Numbered from the stretch's first letter, positions 10,817 to 22,713 are shown. The stretch: 49,205 bases of DNA from Bimuria novae-zelandiae CBS 107.79 (GCA_010015655.1 ML976668.1:441395-490599), one strand, 5' to 3'. The notes: generated from the letters alone by a model not told the origin. Numbers and translations: made by a program.

Positions 10817-10891
10817 CAAATGACGCGCAGGAAGCGATTACCTAACAAGCGCCCAGATTACATGTGTAGCGGGATTTTACGAAACCACCGA
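10817..10891 (-). repeat. right terminal inverted repeat of Tc1-like transposon 1
   Basis: Reverse complement of the left repeat. It contains the exact 25-bp core at 10861-10885. Its outermost bases, read inward, are TCGGTGGTTTCG, matching the right terminus of the relative at 25291-28674 (TCGGTGCTCTCC). Confidence 0.85.
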
Positions 10892-10893
10892 TA

Positions 10894-12631
10894 GAGGATC
10901 TGCCAAGACTCTCCGGAGTTAGACAGATCTAAGACTTGGAAAAATCCACAGATCCGAGCCTTGCTAACGCGCCTACTAGACTCTTAACTCTACTAACGTA
11001 ACCTACTTATTACCTTTCGCGCGCTTTTCTATAACTATATAAGTCCTGCGTAAGCTTCTATTATCCTTAATGTTGCTCGCGAGTACAACTTTAAGCGTAA
11101 TATTTATTATTTTGTAGCTAATAATGCTAGGAATAATGATAAGACCTTCCTCGCTACTATTAATAAGCTTACTAACAAGCGTCTTTACGTCGGCTAGCAA
11201 CACTAAATCCGATGTGCTAGGCATATAATAAACCTTATTACGAAGGCTCTTATATACGGCAAAGGCCTAAGCAAATTTAAAGTCGAACTATCGCGAGCGT
11301 CGCCCGCAGAACAATATATAATATTTTAAAAGAAAGGCGTTATTAGTAAGCTATATAATTTTGTTAACTTAGTGTGCGCCTTACATAAACGACGACGCCT
11401 GTTTATAGGTATACAACAAGATTTGCTTAATAAGGACTAGCTCTTTAACTTTAGCACCCTTAGCTTAGTACAAGACGGCGGTATCAGGTGGTATAGTACG
11501 TACGCAATGCTGCTACGTTGCCTGGAGCTTTAGAAGCCTATTTAACTCTACACTAAACATCTCCGCGACGACCTCGCTACTAGCAGTAGTAATTATAATC
11601 CTCTTATTAACGGACTGTCAGACAACGACTAGGACGAAGTTCAGGTGATTTGCAACGTCCTACAAGTCTTTTATAAGAACTGTAGATCTCTCGAAGGCAG
11701 CACCGGCAGCAGCGGTTTCGACAGTTTGTGGCAGACGGTCTTCAACATGCAGGAAATCTATAAGGTCCTCACTAACGACGTCTCTAAGTACGAGCATTAC
11801 GCGCAGTCTAAATACCTACAAAGTGGTGTTGCCTTTACTAAGGAGAAACTCGACTCGTATTTCCAGCGGCTGGTAATTAATCCAGATCCATCACTCTACT
11901 GCGTGGCAACTGCTCTACACCCACGTCTCCGTCTCCGCTGGTTTCAAACTCATTAGAGTCATCACGATAGCTGGGTCAGGAAGGCCAGAAAGTCGCTTGA
12001 AATCACTTTTGCCATGTACTTACAGGCCGAGCAACTGGACGAGGATGACGAGGAGTCAACTTCAAGAAATGAGGATAGGCGTAAGGTACCAGGTGCCTAT
12101 AAAACAAGCGCTCGCCGTCAACGTACAATGTGGCTGGATCCCATGCTCCTCACCGGGCAGAGGTCTCGCAAGCGTATGAAACAGAGCTCACAGCTAGAGG
12201 AGTACAACGATAGCGTACTTGAGGACCTACAGCTTGCCCAAACAGACCAGCGTCTGTCAGATTTACTAGACGACCCTCACCGTTGGTGGGTAGAAGTAGG
12301 TCAAAAACGGTACCCAATTGTCTTCAAGATGGCTATGGATCACCTCTCTGTGCCAGCCACCTCGTGCGACTGCGAGCGCTGTTTCTCCTCTGCCAAACGT
12401 ACAGTCACGTGCGATCGCAATTCACTATCGCCAGAGACGATTGAGGCCTGTCAACTACAGAAGAACTGGCTAAGGAGAGACGCCGTGCCAAGTTACCTTA
12501 AGGACCTAACTAGCTATATAAATAACAAAGAGAAACAAGAGGTAGATATTACTAAGGACGACGCTGCTAGCATAGAGGATCTAGATAATAACGCTCCCAA
12601 AGACCTCTATTCACAGGACTTTCCTAATTAG
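10894..12631 (+). pseudogene. hAT transposase, catalytic and C-terminal part
   Basis: Continues the hAT transposase after the nested element. Recognisable pieces are YFVANNARNND, IRCARHIINLITKALIYGKG, and DGGIRWYSTYAMLLRCLEL (classic hAT core). The C-terminal dimerisation region follows: RWWVEVGQKRYPIVFKMA, then SVPATSCDCERCFSSAKR. The frame is broken by TAG/TAA up to ~11640 but largely open from 11645, apart from a TAG after ..RWFQTH. Stop TAG at 12629-12631. Catalytic function is lost. Confidence 0.85.
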
Positions 12632-12656
12632 GAAATATTATGGCCATACTATTAAT

Positions 12657-12762
12657 ACCGTACTGGCTTTTGAACCGTAGCGTACGTACCGTACTAGCTA
12701 GCAACCGTACCGTAACCGTAGCGAGGTCGAACAGTACGTACTACGTACTGTTGGACGCGCTG
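12657..12762. repeat. hAT right subterminal repeats and palindrome
   Basis: ACCGTA/CCGTAC-type hexamers recur at least six times to 12722. A palindrome CAGTACGTACTACGTACTG (12732-12750) and the terminus ending GACGCGCTG (12762) follow. These resemble the transposase-binding subterminal region of hAT elements. The next 8 bases (GGGGGTAT) correspond to sequence inside the Copia LTR and may be one copy of the target site. Confidence 0.5.
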
Positions 12763-12818
12763 GGGGGTATAAGGGTTACACAGTTCCCTTAGCGCGGAAG
12801 GCGAGGCAGTGCAGACAC
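12763..12818 (-). repeat. Copia 3' LTR remnant (first 56 bp)
   Basis: Matches 18684-18739 with a single C/T difference visible. It marks the 3' LTR start on the minus strand. The rest of this LTR is missing, replaced by the hAT right end. Confidence 0.85.
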
Positions 12819-12829
12819 TGGCAGCTTTT

Positions 12830-15800
12830 CTTTTATAGTAAAATGAGTGTGGATCAGGTGTACACTTGCTAGAGAGGCTGTTTGCGAAAGTTAGAAGGTA
12901 ATAACTGTGGTGGTTGTCGTAATTATTATTAGAGCTAGTTTGTGGGGTCCTTACGTATTACTTATCCGTCAACTCGTATGCGCAGCGAGTTTGTATTAAT
13001 AAAAGTTTTTAGGGCTTTATTTAGCGATGTTTTTGTTATAGCGTTAGCAAGGTTGTCTTAGCTATTTACTTATTAAACCTTAAATAACTCCCTTCTCTTA
13101 TAGGATTGACGTAAGGCTATAATATTAATTATTAGTCGTTTTTCCTTAGTCGTTCCTAGCTTGACAATACACTCATACAGTGAGTATGAGTCTGTACAAA
13201 CTACTAGGGGGAGAGATAGCAGACTAAGCTACTTTGTAACTATAGCAAGCGTTAAGGTAATAGAGTAGGCGAGGTTAACGCCTCCTACTATTGCGTAGAT
13301 CTCTAACGCAAGGACGCTCCGGGTCACGCGTTTACTCTTCGCGGAGCTCTAGTGAATAAGATTACTATAAATAGTAAACTTCGTGTTAGCAGCGTCTTCT
13401 ATGGCTACTATAATTATGTAGCTAATTTAGCTACTTAAATCTTTGTTATTTGCGAAGGAGCTGTTAATAAACATAAAAACTTTAGCTTAAGCTAGGTTAA
13501 GTGCCTTATAGGTGAGGCTATAATTAAGATTATTTAGTTGCCACTGTAGGCGTTTGTTTAACGCGTTAACGTTGTTGATGGTAGGCTCCTAAGTTTATGC
13601 GGTAACAGAGAGGTTAAAAGTCGCCTTTGGTTAGTAGATACTCGCGATGTAGGCGCCGCGAGCCTTTTACTTAATGTACTATTATTAATAGTTAGCTAAG
13701 CTTACGTTAATAAGCTAAATCTTCTTGCCTTAATTCTTTTATCGTAGTGAGAGCTTGCTAGTGTGATTAATCGATAGGATATAGCTATTAAAAATTAATA
13801 GAGTAGTAGGTGTTAGCTTCTCCTTTAGCTTAGCTATAAACGTTAACTCCTTCTCTTCTAGGTTAGAGAAACATTTATCCGCGAGGATAAGTGTGTTATT
13901 AGTCTACATGCTTACTATGCTAAAGGCGTCCTAGGTAGTGGTTATAAGCAGGCATGGGTTATATATTAAGGTTTCTATATAAAGCTTTTCCTTATAATAA
14001 GCGCTGTACGTTGCCCACTAATAGGTACTAGCTTTAGCTAGGCCGTATAGGGGCTTCTTAACTATCATGACCGTGCCAGGTGGATACTTGTATTCAATTT
14101 CCTTAGGTAAGTAGGTAATAACTACTTGGTTAAGCTTTGTGCGTAACTATATATATGCTTAGGTAATATCTCGCAGCTAGAGCAAGATCTCTCTATTTAT
14201 TAATGTAACTCTATTACGCATAAGTAAAGGAGTAATAGCTAGTATAATGCGTTGGCTAGCTCGCTAGATAGTTAGCGATTAGGTAAGGATTATTGCTTTG
14301 CTATTGTCTTAATAGCCTTACACTATAAGGCGTAATTTCTTATATAGGGTAGTAGTAGTCTTGCCTTTAATTTCGCGTACTAGTTATAACTTAAAAATCC
14401 GTCCTTAGTGCTTGCAGGGATCGTATTACTTAAAGCGAAAGACTCCGTTAGTAATAAGGCTATTAATTTCCTTATTATCTAATAGCTTAAATAATTAGCC
14501 AAGTGTAATTATCCTTTACTCTTTACGTAACTAAATAGAAAGTAGCTAGTTAGTGTTCTCTTTGTGCGTTATGAAGACCTCTATTATATGAGCTTCGTTA
14601 GGCGCTGTGTAAATAGTGTACGCTGTAGGAGCCGCACGAGCTATTCTAGGAGGGTTTGCGCGGGCTATAGTGGCTTTAGGCTTGTTCTTGCTGCCTTTAG
14701 GTTGGCCGCGTTTTTATTAAGGGAGTTTAGAAGCTTGTTCTTAATGCTAGTTAGTTACACTAGTTTTGCTATCTTTGTCCTAGTTATTGTCTCTGTTGTC
14801 TAGTATATCTATTAGGTAGCTATTATCCTTATTATTAATCGCTAGTGGCGTGGCTGGTTCGTTGTTTATCGGGGAGGTATCCGTGTAGTACGGCTTAATA
14901 ACCGTTGAGCGGAAATTTGTAGGGCCATGCGGTAGCTGTATTGTATAGGTCTTATTTATTATAGTAATAAGCTTATAGGGCCCTATTTATTCATCCTTCT
15001 CGCGCCAGACGCGCACGTTAGAGTTAATAGGTAGTATAGTTATTTTAAGCATCGTAGGTCTATTGCGCGTTGCTAGCGTATTATTAATTTAGCGCGTTTC
15101 GTGTACCTATTATACCTCTCTTATAGCCTTTTTAATAACAGCAGCGCGTTAAGTAATTAATAGTAATAAGGGAGAGTTTTCTATTATTTATGGGTAGGCG
15201 CCAAAGACAAGGAGCGTAGGCACTAGGCTATTAGGACCTATAGTGTTGTTAATAGCTTTAATAGCTATTTGCAAGATAAGCTGCCTGTCTATTATTATAG
15301 GTAAATTGGCTTAGATAGTCTTAAAAGCACGTTATAATAGAGCATGGTACCGCTCTATCTTGCCTACGCTATTATAAGCTTCTATAGGTACTTCTTTAAT
15401 ATTAATTAATAGTGACTTGGCAAGTTACTTAAATTTAGTAGAAATAAAGTTCCTGCTGGCGTTATAGACAAGATACTTAGGTGGTTTAAGGTAGGTATTA
15501 ATCTAATAATGCTGTAGAGCGTCCTAAGTGCTTGCGGCTAATGTATCTTTAAGGAAGCAAGTAACTTAAAAGGTGGTTACGTCGTTAACTATATATAGGA
15601 CAGGTTTTCTATTTAGGTATATAATGTTAATAATTACCTTGTAGTTAAAGTCTAGGTCTAGTTCCTTAAGCTTAAATCTGAAGCGTTTAGGTGCTTTCTA
15701 ATTTAGTTGGCACTATTAGTAGTACTTAACGAGCTTGTTAATAAGCTTTTTATGGACGTTATTGTGGCTAGCGCGAATAAGCAAGTTGTAGAGCTAATAA

Positions 15801-18250
15801 GCTAATAGGTGGCTAAATCGTTGGTGGAGCTAGCGTAGCTTAGTCTCTGTAAGGTGGTAGCTGGTGGCTGCGGTGCGTTTAGGTTGATTTACAAGGAGCT
15901 ATAGATAGCCCTATTTACGTATAATTAGGTGTAGCTAGTTGCCCTAGACTAGTACGTTGCGCAGGTTGTTATATCTAACGCCTAGTCTGTCTATGTCGGC
16001 CAGACAGAGTAAGAATGGCGTATTAGTAGGTAGCACGTGGAACGTGACTTTACTAATTACTATGTCAACGTGTAGGGTGCCTATAGATGTAATTGCCTAG
16101 CCTCTACTAAAGCGGATTTGGTGCTGCCTAGCCGTTGAGGTATCTATTTGTAAGCTTGTAGCTGCCTGTAGAGTAGTCGCTTGTAGTTCTCTAGCTATCG
16201 AGACGCCTAAGGCTCCTGTGTTAGGCATAATGCCCTAAAAGACTTTCTTATTATATTAATCCTTAAACGTAAATATAGTGGCGGGCGTGTTATTTATAGC
16301 CCTAAACGCGTTAATTCGTGTAGTCGCGTGGTATATAGCTTAGTTATTTAGGTAGGTAATTGTCTAATTACCATTAATTATACTAGAGAACTTAGTGATA
16401 AACTAATCTCCTTTAGTTATTATTTCTGTAGCGAGCATCTGCTAGGCCTTATTATTAATTTTAATACCTTCGTACTTAGTTAGGAAAGTGTAAAAGTTAG
16501 TAACGTTAGGTTACGCGTTATATAAGTAGGCTAACGCTATCTAGCGAAATTTATAATAGGATTACTTGCGCTTATTCTTAGAGTGCTTTATTAACTAGTA
16601 GCTAGGCTTACTGCAAATAAAGCATTTCTTTTAAGATTGTAGTTACTTAGGTAGTAGTAGCTATTGGAAGGGTGACCCTCGAGAGTTACCTTAATAGGAT
16701 TTATAATTATTAACGTCTTACGGCGAGAAGCGCGATAAGAATCTTTATAATTTATTACCTTAACCTTTCTGCGAGCCTTTACCTCTGTAGGTCTTATTAG
16801 TCTAGTACTACTTATAGCCGTTTACGTTAGGGTCGTCCTTATAGGGGTGTTAGAGGTTATAGTAGTTCTAATACTCCTTATTAGTAGTATATTATATTAG
16901 GCTTAGATTGCGCGCCTCGCGCGAGCGGGTGGCAGCGCTAATAAATAAGTATAGAGTAGAGTAGAGGCCTTTAAAAGTAGGCGCTAGGGCGAAGAGGGCA
17001 AAGTTATAGTCCTTAATGCTACTATACGCGTTAAGTAGTTATTCGCGTAGCACGTTGTTACCTTAGTAGTTATAGCCTAGCCCGCGTTAAAGCTTCTAGA
17101 GCTTATTAATAAGTAATTAGAGAGCATTAAGATAAGATTTATTAGGGTAGGCGCTAATTATACGTGCTAGCGTAATTATTCTCTACTTGCTAAGGTATAA
17201 TTAATAATTCTCCTTATTATAGAAGTGGCTCTTTATTATACCTATTATTGTCTTAAGATTATAGCCCTGACCCGCAAGGCAGTTATAGTAGTAGTTAAAC
17301 GCTCTATCTTTTAGTATAATAGAAAAAGCTTGATCTTAGTGTTGCTTAGGTAGCCCTATCTTGCTACAATTGTCTTGGAAGATTCTAAATTTAGTGTTAA
17401 ATATATTATATAGCTTACCTCTAAAGCGCTTCTTATTATCGTATAGCTTACAAAGGTCTGTAATAAGTCAATGTGCGTTGTTAAGACGTGTGGCATCTAT
17501 AGGGCTTTCGTGCTGTAGATAGGGGTTATACGTATTATACTGGTTTAGCTACTGCGTAGAGGATAAAGGCGCGTTGTGCTGCTAATAAGGGGGCAGGTAT
17601 GTGGTAGGCTGCCGTTTTAGTAAAGGTATGGGTTAGTAGATAGTGCGTGCTATTAGAGCTAGTTAAGGAGAAGTAAGTTGCGCAGAGGGTTATTAAGAAG
17701 ATTACTATAATAGAGGCGTATTATATAGAGGCGATGTTGTAAGATTTAGATTAAAGCGCGAGTTAAATCTCTTATTTATTTTAAGCTAGTAAGCAACCTC
17801 TTTATTAGTCTATTTATAATAGTCGCCCTGTAGCGCTTCTATAATATTATAGGTAATTAACTTACTATCCTTAGCTATAAAGACGCCTTGCTTGCGTAGG
17901 TAGTCTTATAATTTAGTAATAAGAGATTTATTACCTTTGTTAAAGAGTTCTTTTAGCTATCCTTTAAAGATAATAGTTATCTGCTCCTATAGCTCATAGT
18001 CCTCCTATTCTTTATTTCGGGAGATCCGATAGTAAAAGAGAATATATGTGTTTACACTCTTTATGTTAATTTTTGTAATATCTGTATTCTTATTAACATT
18101 AAGGGGCTAGCCTTAACTATCTTTATTAATAAGCGCCTGTTCTTCCTTCGTGAGATAGTTAGTGAGAGGTATTATAAGAAAGCAATTTAGGGGTCGTAAG
18201 GCGTCTCTTTAAGAGAGTGAGACGCAGGTTAATTAATAGTACTATTAGTA
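12830..18250 (-). pseudogene. Copia gag-pol polyprotein, RIP-mutated
   Basis: Minus-strand order: gag and a zinc-knuckle region with KKCFICSKPS near 16600. A protease-like stretch with FQGIMPNTGALGVS lies near 16200-16240. The integrase C-terminal region has IQLPHGPTNFRSTVIKPYY near 14890-14950. The reverse transcriptase spans ~14440-13900 (LRLIV.GY, RASQRIILAITPLL, REILLQLRDITQAYIQ, GTVMIVKKPLYGLAKA). RNase H runs to ~12960 (SVLALEIYAIVGGVNLAYS, VVCTDSYSLYECIVKLG). Gln and Trp codons are converted to TAG/TAA throughout, so it is dead. Confidence 0.85.
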
Positions 18251-18278
18251 GCGGGTACTATAGAGCGTGATAGATAAG

Positions 18279-18386
18279 GACTTAGGTAAACGCTTAGAGT
18301 CTTTATTGCTTAGTAGTAGGCTACGACGCGCGAGCTTCCGGCGAAGGCGTAATAGACGCGGAGACCTAGGTAAACGCTTAGGGTCT
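18279..18386. repeat. 24-bp direct repeat pair, 84 bp apart
   Basis: GACTTAGGTAAACGCTTAGA (18279) and GACCTAGGTAAACGCTTAGG (18363) with shared following bases differ only by transitions. They lie in the 5' leader of the Copia element, next to its 5' LTR. A packaging or dimerisation role is possible but unsupported. Confidence 0.6.
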
Positions 18387-18683
18387 CGTTAGCACATAGT
18401 TTAGGGTATCGCTATACCCCTTATCGTGTCTCTTCTAGTTCTCCTTGCTGTCTGTGGTTATCTCTTATAGCATCGACTGTGAGGGTAACCACTAATTAGT
18501 GTCGGTTCACAGGTAGCAAGGAATGAACAAGTAACTCTCTGTCTTTGGTATCTAGTGTCTGTATTGTCTGTGTGTTCTGTAATAGTTCTATATACCTTCC
18601 TTCCAGTTCTCGTGGATGTGAGCGAGTACCAGGTGGTGTGGAGGCGAAGGGGTTTCGGTACAGTATCAGGTTAACTGGAAGTG

Positions 18684-18739
18684 AGGGGGTACAAGGGTTA
18701 CACAGTTCCCTTAGCGCGGAAGGCGAGGCAGTGCAGACA
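18684..18739 (-). repeat. outer end of the Copia 5' LTR
   Basis: The same 56-bp block as at 12763-12818, ending GCAGACA at 18739. Sequence to its left, at least to ~18450, is unmutated in composition and should be the rest of the LTR. It includes a TATATAG-like string near 18590. The inner LTR boundary is not identifiable because the partner LTR is truncated. Confidence 0.8.
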
Positions 18740-18744
18740 ATTTC

Positions 18745-20560
18745 TCTAAAGACTTCCTCTTGACTAAGCTTAGGTCTAAAAAAGATATCATCAGTTAAGT
18801 ATTTTTACTAGCTTAGGGTAACTCTATTATATTTTATTTTAGGGCTATTACTAGGCTATCTCGCGGGAGGCTTTACTATTAACTTTTATTATGTTAATTT
18901 ATAAGGTTATCGTGTCTTTAGTAGGTTATCTAAATCTACTCTTTGCTTTTAGTTCTGTATGTTAAATATAATCTAGGTGTAAATAGGTCTGCTAATTGTT
19001 AGGGATATAGTTTTTATTAACTAGTAATAATAGTACTTAGTTTACGGGTTCGTTTAGGTGAAGAAAGTATTAAGTTTATTTTTTATTTTAGAGATAAACG
19101 TCGCACTTTGCAATAACGTAATTAAATTATTTATATTTATATTATTATTATAGACTTAGGAAATGTCCGTATTCCTTACTTTAGTAATAGAAATACATAA
19201 GTCTATTCTACATAATGTCCATCTAAGGCATATGTGTATTAGGTTACAGTAGTCTAGATTATACTATAGTTTATATTTAGGATTCTTAGTTCTAATACTT
19301 ATAATTAGCCTATTTATAGTTCTTTAAGGTAATTAAGAGATCTTACTTAGGGTTATATGCAATCGTGTATAATTTATAGCTTTATAACTAAGGTTTATAT
19401 CTCGTGGTTAATATTCTTTTAAGAAGTTAAAGATATTTATTATTATAGTTTTAATCTTTATTTATTTATTAGGGTGCGGCGTAAGAAGTCTATTAATTCA
19501 TATAACTTTTCCTACGTCTAAATATTCTTTAGTATCCTTGTATAGGCGTAATTTAGGCAAATCTAATCGCTCTAAGTTATTATTAAGTTACTCCTTAATA
19601 GAGTGTATTATTTACTATTCTTCGTTGGCCGCATTATCGTCTACGTTGTTAATAGATAGTATGTTTAACTATCTAATAACCTTATTCTTACATCTGTAGT
19701 TCCTAGCGATATAGCCTAGTTAGTATATATAAAGTAAGTACGCGTCTTAATCCCGTAGCTATAAGTTCTATCTAAGTTAGGTCCTTTAGTTAGCTTAGAA
19801 AAGCTATTAAACTTCCTTATTTTTTTTAGGTTATTAAACTAGATTTCTTTTATAGGTTAATAGCTATATTAGTTACATTACTATTGTCGAGGTCCGTTTA
19901 GTGGCGCTCTATAGACTATAGGTACCTAACGTCTAAAAATGTTCCTTAGGTTCCTGCGGAATTCGCCCTGCAATACAAACTATTCTCTATTAATTTAAAT
20001 AGTCTCTTTATATAGTTTATCTAAAGTATTAATCTTTATACTACTACGTAAAAGTTCTTTATGTACATTACGCTTAAGTCCTTATTTATATATTATTTTA
20101 AGAGATTCTTTATCTTAATTAATCTGTACAGTATACTTGCGGAATTTAGCTACGTATTTAGCTATTAAGCATTATTATTAGATAGTTTAGATAGCCTATT
20201 TAGCTATAGCTATCTTATTAGTAATTCTAAATATCTATATAAGATATTTTTTAAAGTTTAGTTAGTTCTCGATAATATTAATAGCGTCTATGTAAAGATT
20301 AGGGTATTCGTCGTCTACCCTAGTGTAGTCTATTTCTAGGTATTTAGCTATATAAGAATAAATTTATTCTTTAGCTATTCCACGTATGTAAGTTACTACA
20401 AAAATAACCTTCTTCTTATTTTTAACTTTTTTATTTTAATTAAAAAGTAGAGGTCTAGCTATATAAGATAGGTATTAAAATTATTTTAATTACTGTTATA
20501 TAAGTTAGGTTTATATAAATTATTCTTAGTGTCTTTTATTAGAGCGACACTATTATTCGA
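18745..20560 (-). pseudogene. Ty3 gag remnant, heavily RIP-mutated
   Basis: Minus-strand sequence parallels the gag of the first Ty3 element: an altered zinc-knuckle region near 19690-19740, then a conserved open-stretch equivalent (19920-20080), and the capsid region toward 20500. Stops occur every few codons. No product is possible. Confidence 0.7.
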
Positions 20561-20613
20561 AGCTGTAAAAGAAGTAGGGGTCTTTATAATACTTATATTA
20601 AGGATATTTAAGA

Positions 20614-20997
20614 TATTAAGTCCTTTAGGATAGCTAATTTTAAAGGAGACTAGGGTTAATTCTTAAGTAAAAGTACTATTAAGTAAGAAAGGAGTATTAA
20701 CTGCGTAAGCTAGTTAATAAGTTATTAGTATTAAAGGTAAAATAAAGTTATAATTAAATTAACAAGAGTCCAAGTTAAATCTAAACGATAGATTAGTAAA
20801 CAGGTTAAACACGAAGATAAAAGGTCCATCTTCGATGTTCCTATATACAAGTCCTAGGCTGCTCGCTGGAGAGCAGTCACATGACTTCGTAAGCGCTAAC
20901 AATGCGGTAAGCGAAGACAGGAGTGTCTCCACGTATACGCGCTATGACTAAGTACAAAATGATTCGCTGTCCTTATGTTGGATCGTGGATCCTAACA
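20614..20997 (-). repeat. 5' LTR of the second Ty3 copy
   Basis: 384 bp from TATTAAGTCC (TGTTAAGTCC in the intact family) to CCTAACA. It shares the TATATA box region (CCTATATACAAG near 20841) and an AAACACGAAG segment with the first family, but its U3 is different and unmutated (AGGCTGCTCGCTGG...). It is therefore a related subfamily. Confidence 0.75.
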
Positions 20998-21420
20998 GTA
21001 GGCTTCTACCTCTAAACATATACTTTAGAAGCTAAAGGTCTAATAGCTTATTGTAACGTACTATTTACCACTACGCCAATCTAGCAAAAGGTATAGGATA
21101 ATACTCTATAAGATAGAGTAGATCCTAGGTAAATAGTATTTATACTAATATAGGCCAGTAATGACTAAGGGGATAGATCCTTAGCTAGCCTCACTTAGGC
21201 CTGTATATAACTAGGCCTAAATAGTACCTGACACTTATACTTTAAAGCTTACTTCTAATTAGTTAGCCACGATGCTAGCTATCTAGTTATTAGTACCTAG
21301 CTAAGTAAAATAATAAACCTGTATTAAATAGGGATAAAATATCTTTCTTCTTTATCTAACGTCTTGTACCTACACGTAGACACCGAACGCAGTATATCAA
21401 TCTAGCCTACCTAGGCCTAG
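20998..21420. other. TpA-rich remnant, no gene
   Basis: About 420 bp with the same CTA/TAG-rich composition as the mutated transposons, but no recognisable protein or terminal repeat. It is probably an older repeat in which the second Ty3 copy landed. Composition changes sharply to normal near 21421. Confidence 0.5.
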
Positions 21421-22713
21421 ACATCTCTACTCGTTGCTCTCGTGACAGTGAGTTTTGGAGTGCGCCGCTCGCTGGTATGCGTCGCTCACTTGTCAAGTAC
21501 GTTATTAACTTATTACTTCACTAGAATATCTCGTGATAGAATTAATTCTGGGTGGCTTTATAGCATCATTTTGCGTGAGCTACTTTTAATGAGGGTGGCG
21601 CATCACGCGAACCGGCGCATCACGCGCACGGACACGTTACGTGCTGCGCTATCCTCAATCCGTTCACCACGTAGGTCTCCAGTTCAGCTTTCCAACTTCA
21701 CCATCACTCCGCTGCCCTAAAGGACGTCCGCAATGACGGTGCATCGCCGCAAATCTAATCTAAATCAATGAGTGTATAGCAGCTCACCATGGTACGATCA
21801 GTCGGCCGGAACAGCGGCAACGTCAGCGCCAGTCGCAATCATGTCGCGACTCCTACGACTTCTCAGCATCCCTCCACGCGTCCGAGACCGGTCCGACAAG
21901 AATGCTGGGGGTCGAAGCGAAGGGCAATGATTTATTGCCTCGGGAGACCGGGAGCCTGATCGCCCATTAATCCCCTGCTGACGTTTCAAGGTTAAAGTCG
22001 TCAATATACTATATATGTTCAGCCCCATCAATTTGAAAGGCCTGAGATAACATGGCCGGACCTAAGCACCACTAACACGCCATCATGACCGCATTCGAAC
22101 GGGTACCATTTGATCTCCAACCGGAGCTCTTCATTGAGAAAATTTTAAGAAGATGCGCGAGATGCGCGTAGTAACAATTTTACCGGCAACCCTGGAGCAT
22201 TTACCTAGAGAGCCTCTTTTCTGCATTCCAGGGTCTTTCCATCATGACCCATCCGTCTAAGACTTCGAGCGGCTACCCAATCTCTTCGGTTTTGACTTTC
22301 GTTCGGCTTTCCTTCCCATCCAACAAGGGCTGTTCAGTGAAGTTTTATGGCCCCAGGCAAGAATGAAGATGACCAAAAGACTCACTCACGCTCCGCATCA
22401 ACTCACAAACTGTCCAGTACACTTTGGATGACCCCGCAAGTAAACAGTGGCATCAGTGTCTGTTCTCTCACGACGAGCGGTGCGCTCCACGTCCAGATGG
22501 GATGTACAATCGCAAAGCCAGGGTTGGCCACCGATGCCTATACACCCTTGTACCCTCTCGACCGTTATTTGTATTGTCGCTTGTGTCCGTAGATTAATGA
22601 CCCAGGAAAACAACTCCGGTGGCATGTACCCGGCGCATTGACTGAGCGATAAAAAACCAGATGTACCTCTGGTCTCAATGTCTTTCCATCGGAAATCTAC
22701 TCTAAAACTCACG
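21421..22713. other. unmutated intergenic region upstream of the AA8-AA12 gene
   Basis: Normal composition and no convincing gene. Short open frames at 21442-21720 and 22347-22712 lack conserved motifs and overlap on both strands. The last few hundred bases should hold the promoter of the dehydrogenase gene. An AT-rich GATAAAAAACC (22647-22657) lies about 60 bp before the start codon and could act as a TATA-like element. Confidence 0.5.

Larger units (their letters stand above)
790..10891. mobile_element. two-gene Tc1/mariner-like transposon 1
   Basis: Imperfect terminal inverted repeats of about 70 bp (790-865 and 10817-10891) share an exact 25-bp core (795-819 against 10861-10885). Both ends are bordered by TA (788-789, 10892-10893), the Tc1/mariner target. 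It sits inside hAT coding sequence. It carries a DDE transposase on the plus strand (~1000-1940) and a convergent companion gene on the minus strand (10728 down to ~2280), the latter split by a Ty3 insertion (3637-10485). Without the Ty3 copy the element is about 3.2 kb, like its relative at 25291-28674. It is heavily RIP-mutated and non-functional. Confidence 0.85.
320..12762 (+). mobile_element. hAT DNA transposon, split by a nested insertion
   Basis: Two blocks of hAT transposase on the plus strand (544-789 and 10894-12631) flank a foreign element that is bounded by TA on both sides. The outer limits are approximate. GTTCG-rich subterminal sequence lies at 325-440 and CCGTA-rich subterminal sequence at 12657-12722. 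The string CTGTTCGACC occurs near the left end and, inverted, near the right end. The right terminus is placed at 12762 because, read inward, the sequence then begins CAGCGCG, a typical hAT start. No matching 8-bp target duplication was found, so the left end may be rearranged. Confidence 0.55.
12763..18739 (-). mobile_element. Ty1/Copia retrotransposon with truncated 3' LTR
   Basis: A minus-strand Copia polyprotein lies between two direct copies of a 56-bp block (12763-12818 and 18684-18739) ending GCAGACA. On the minus strand both read TGTCTGCACTGC..., the start of an LTR. The left (3') copy is cut after 56 bp, where the hAT element abuts. The right copy belongs to a complete 5' LTR whose inner end I could not fix. 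A purine-rich AAAAGAAAAGC lies just inside the 3' LTR. The element sits in the gag/pol region of an older Ty3 copy. Strongly RIP-mutated. Confidence 0.85.
18740..20997 (-). mobile_element. second Ty3/Gypsy copy, 5' LTR plus gag only
   Basis: This is a diverged relative of the element at 3637-10485. The segment after 18740 (TCTCTAAAG..CTTAGGTCTAAAAAAGA) aligns with 8110-8160, and 19900-20000 aligns with the gag region at 9300-9400. An LTR (20614-20997) ends GGATCCTAACA. Pol and the other LTR are absent, and the Copia element begins exactly where alignment stops. Mutation is heavier than in the first copy. Confidence 0.8.
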
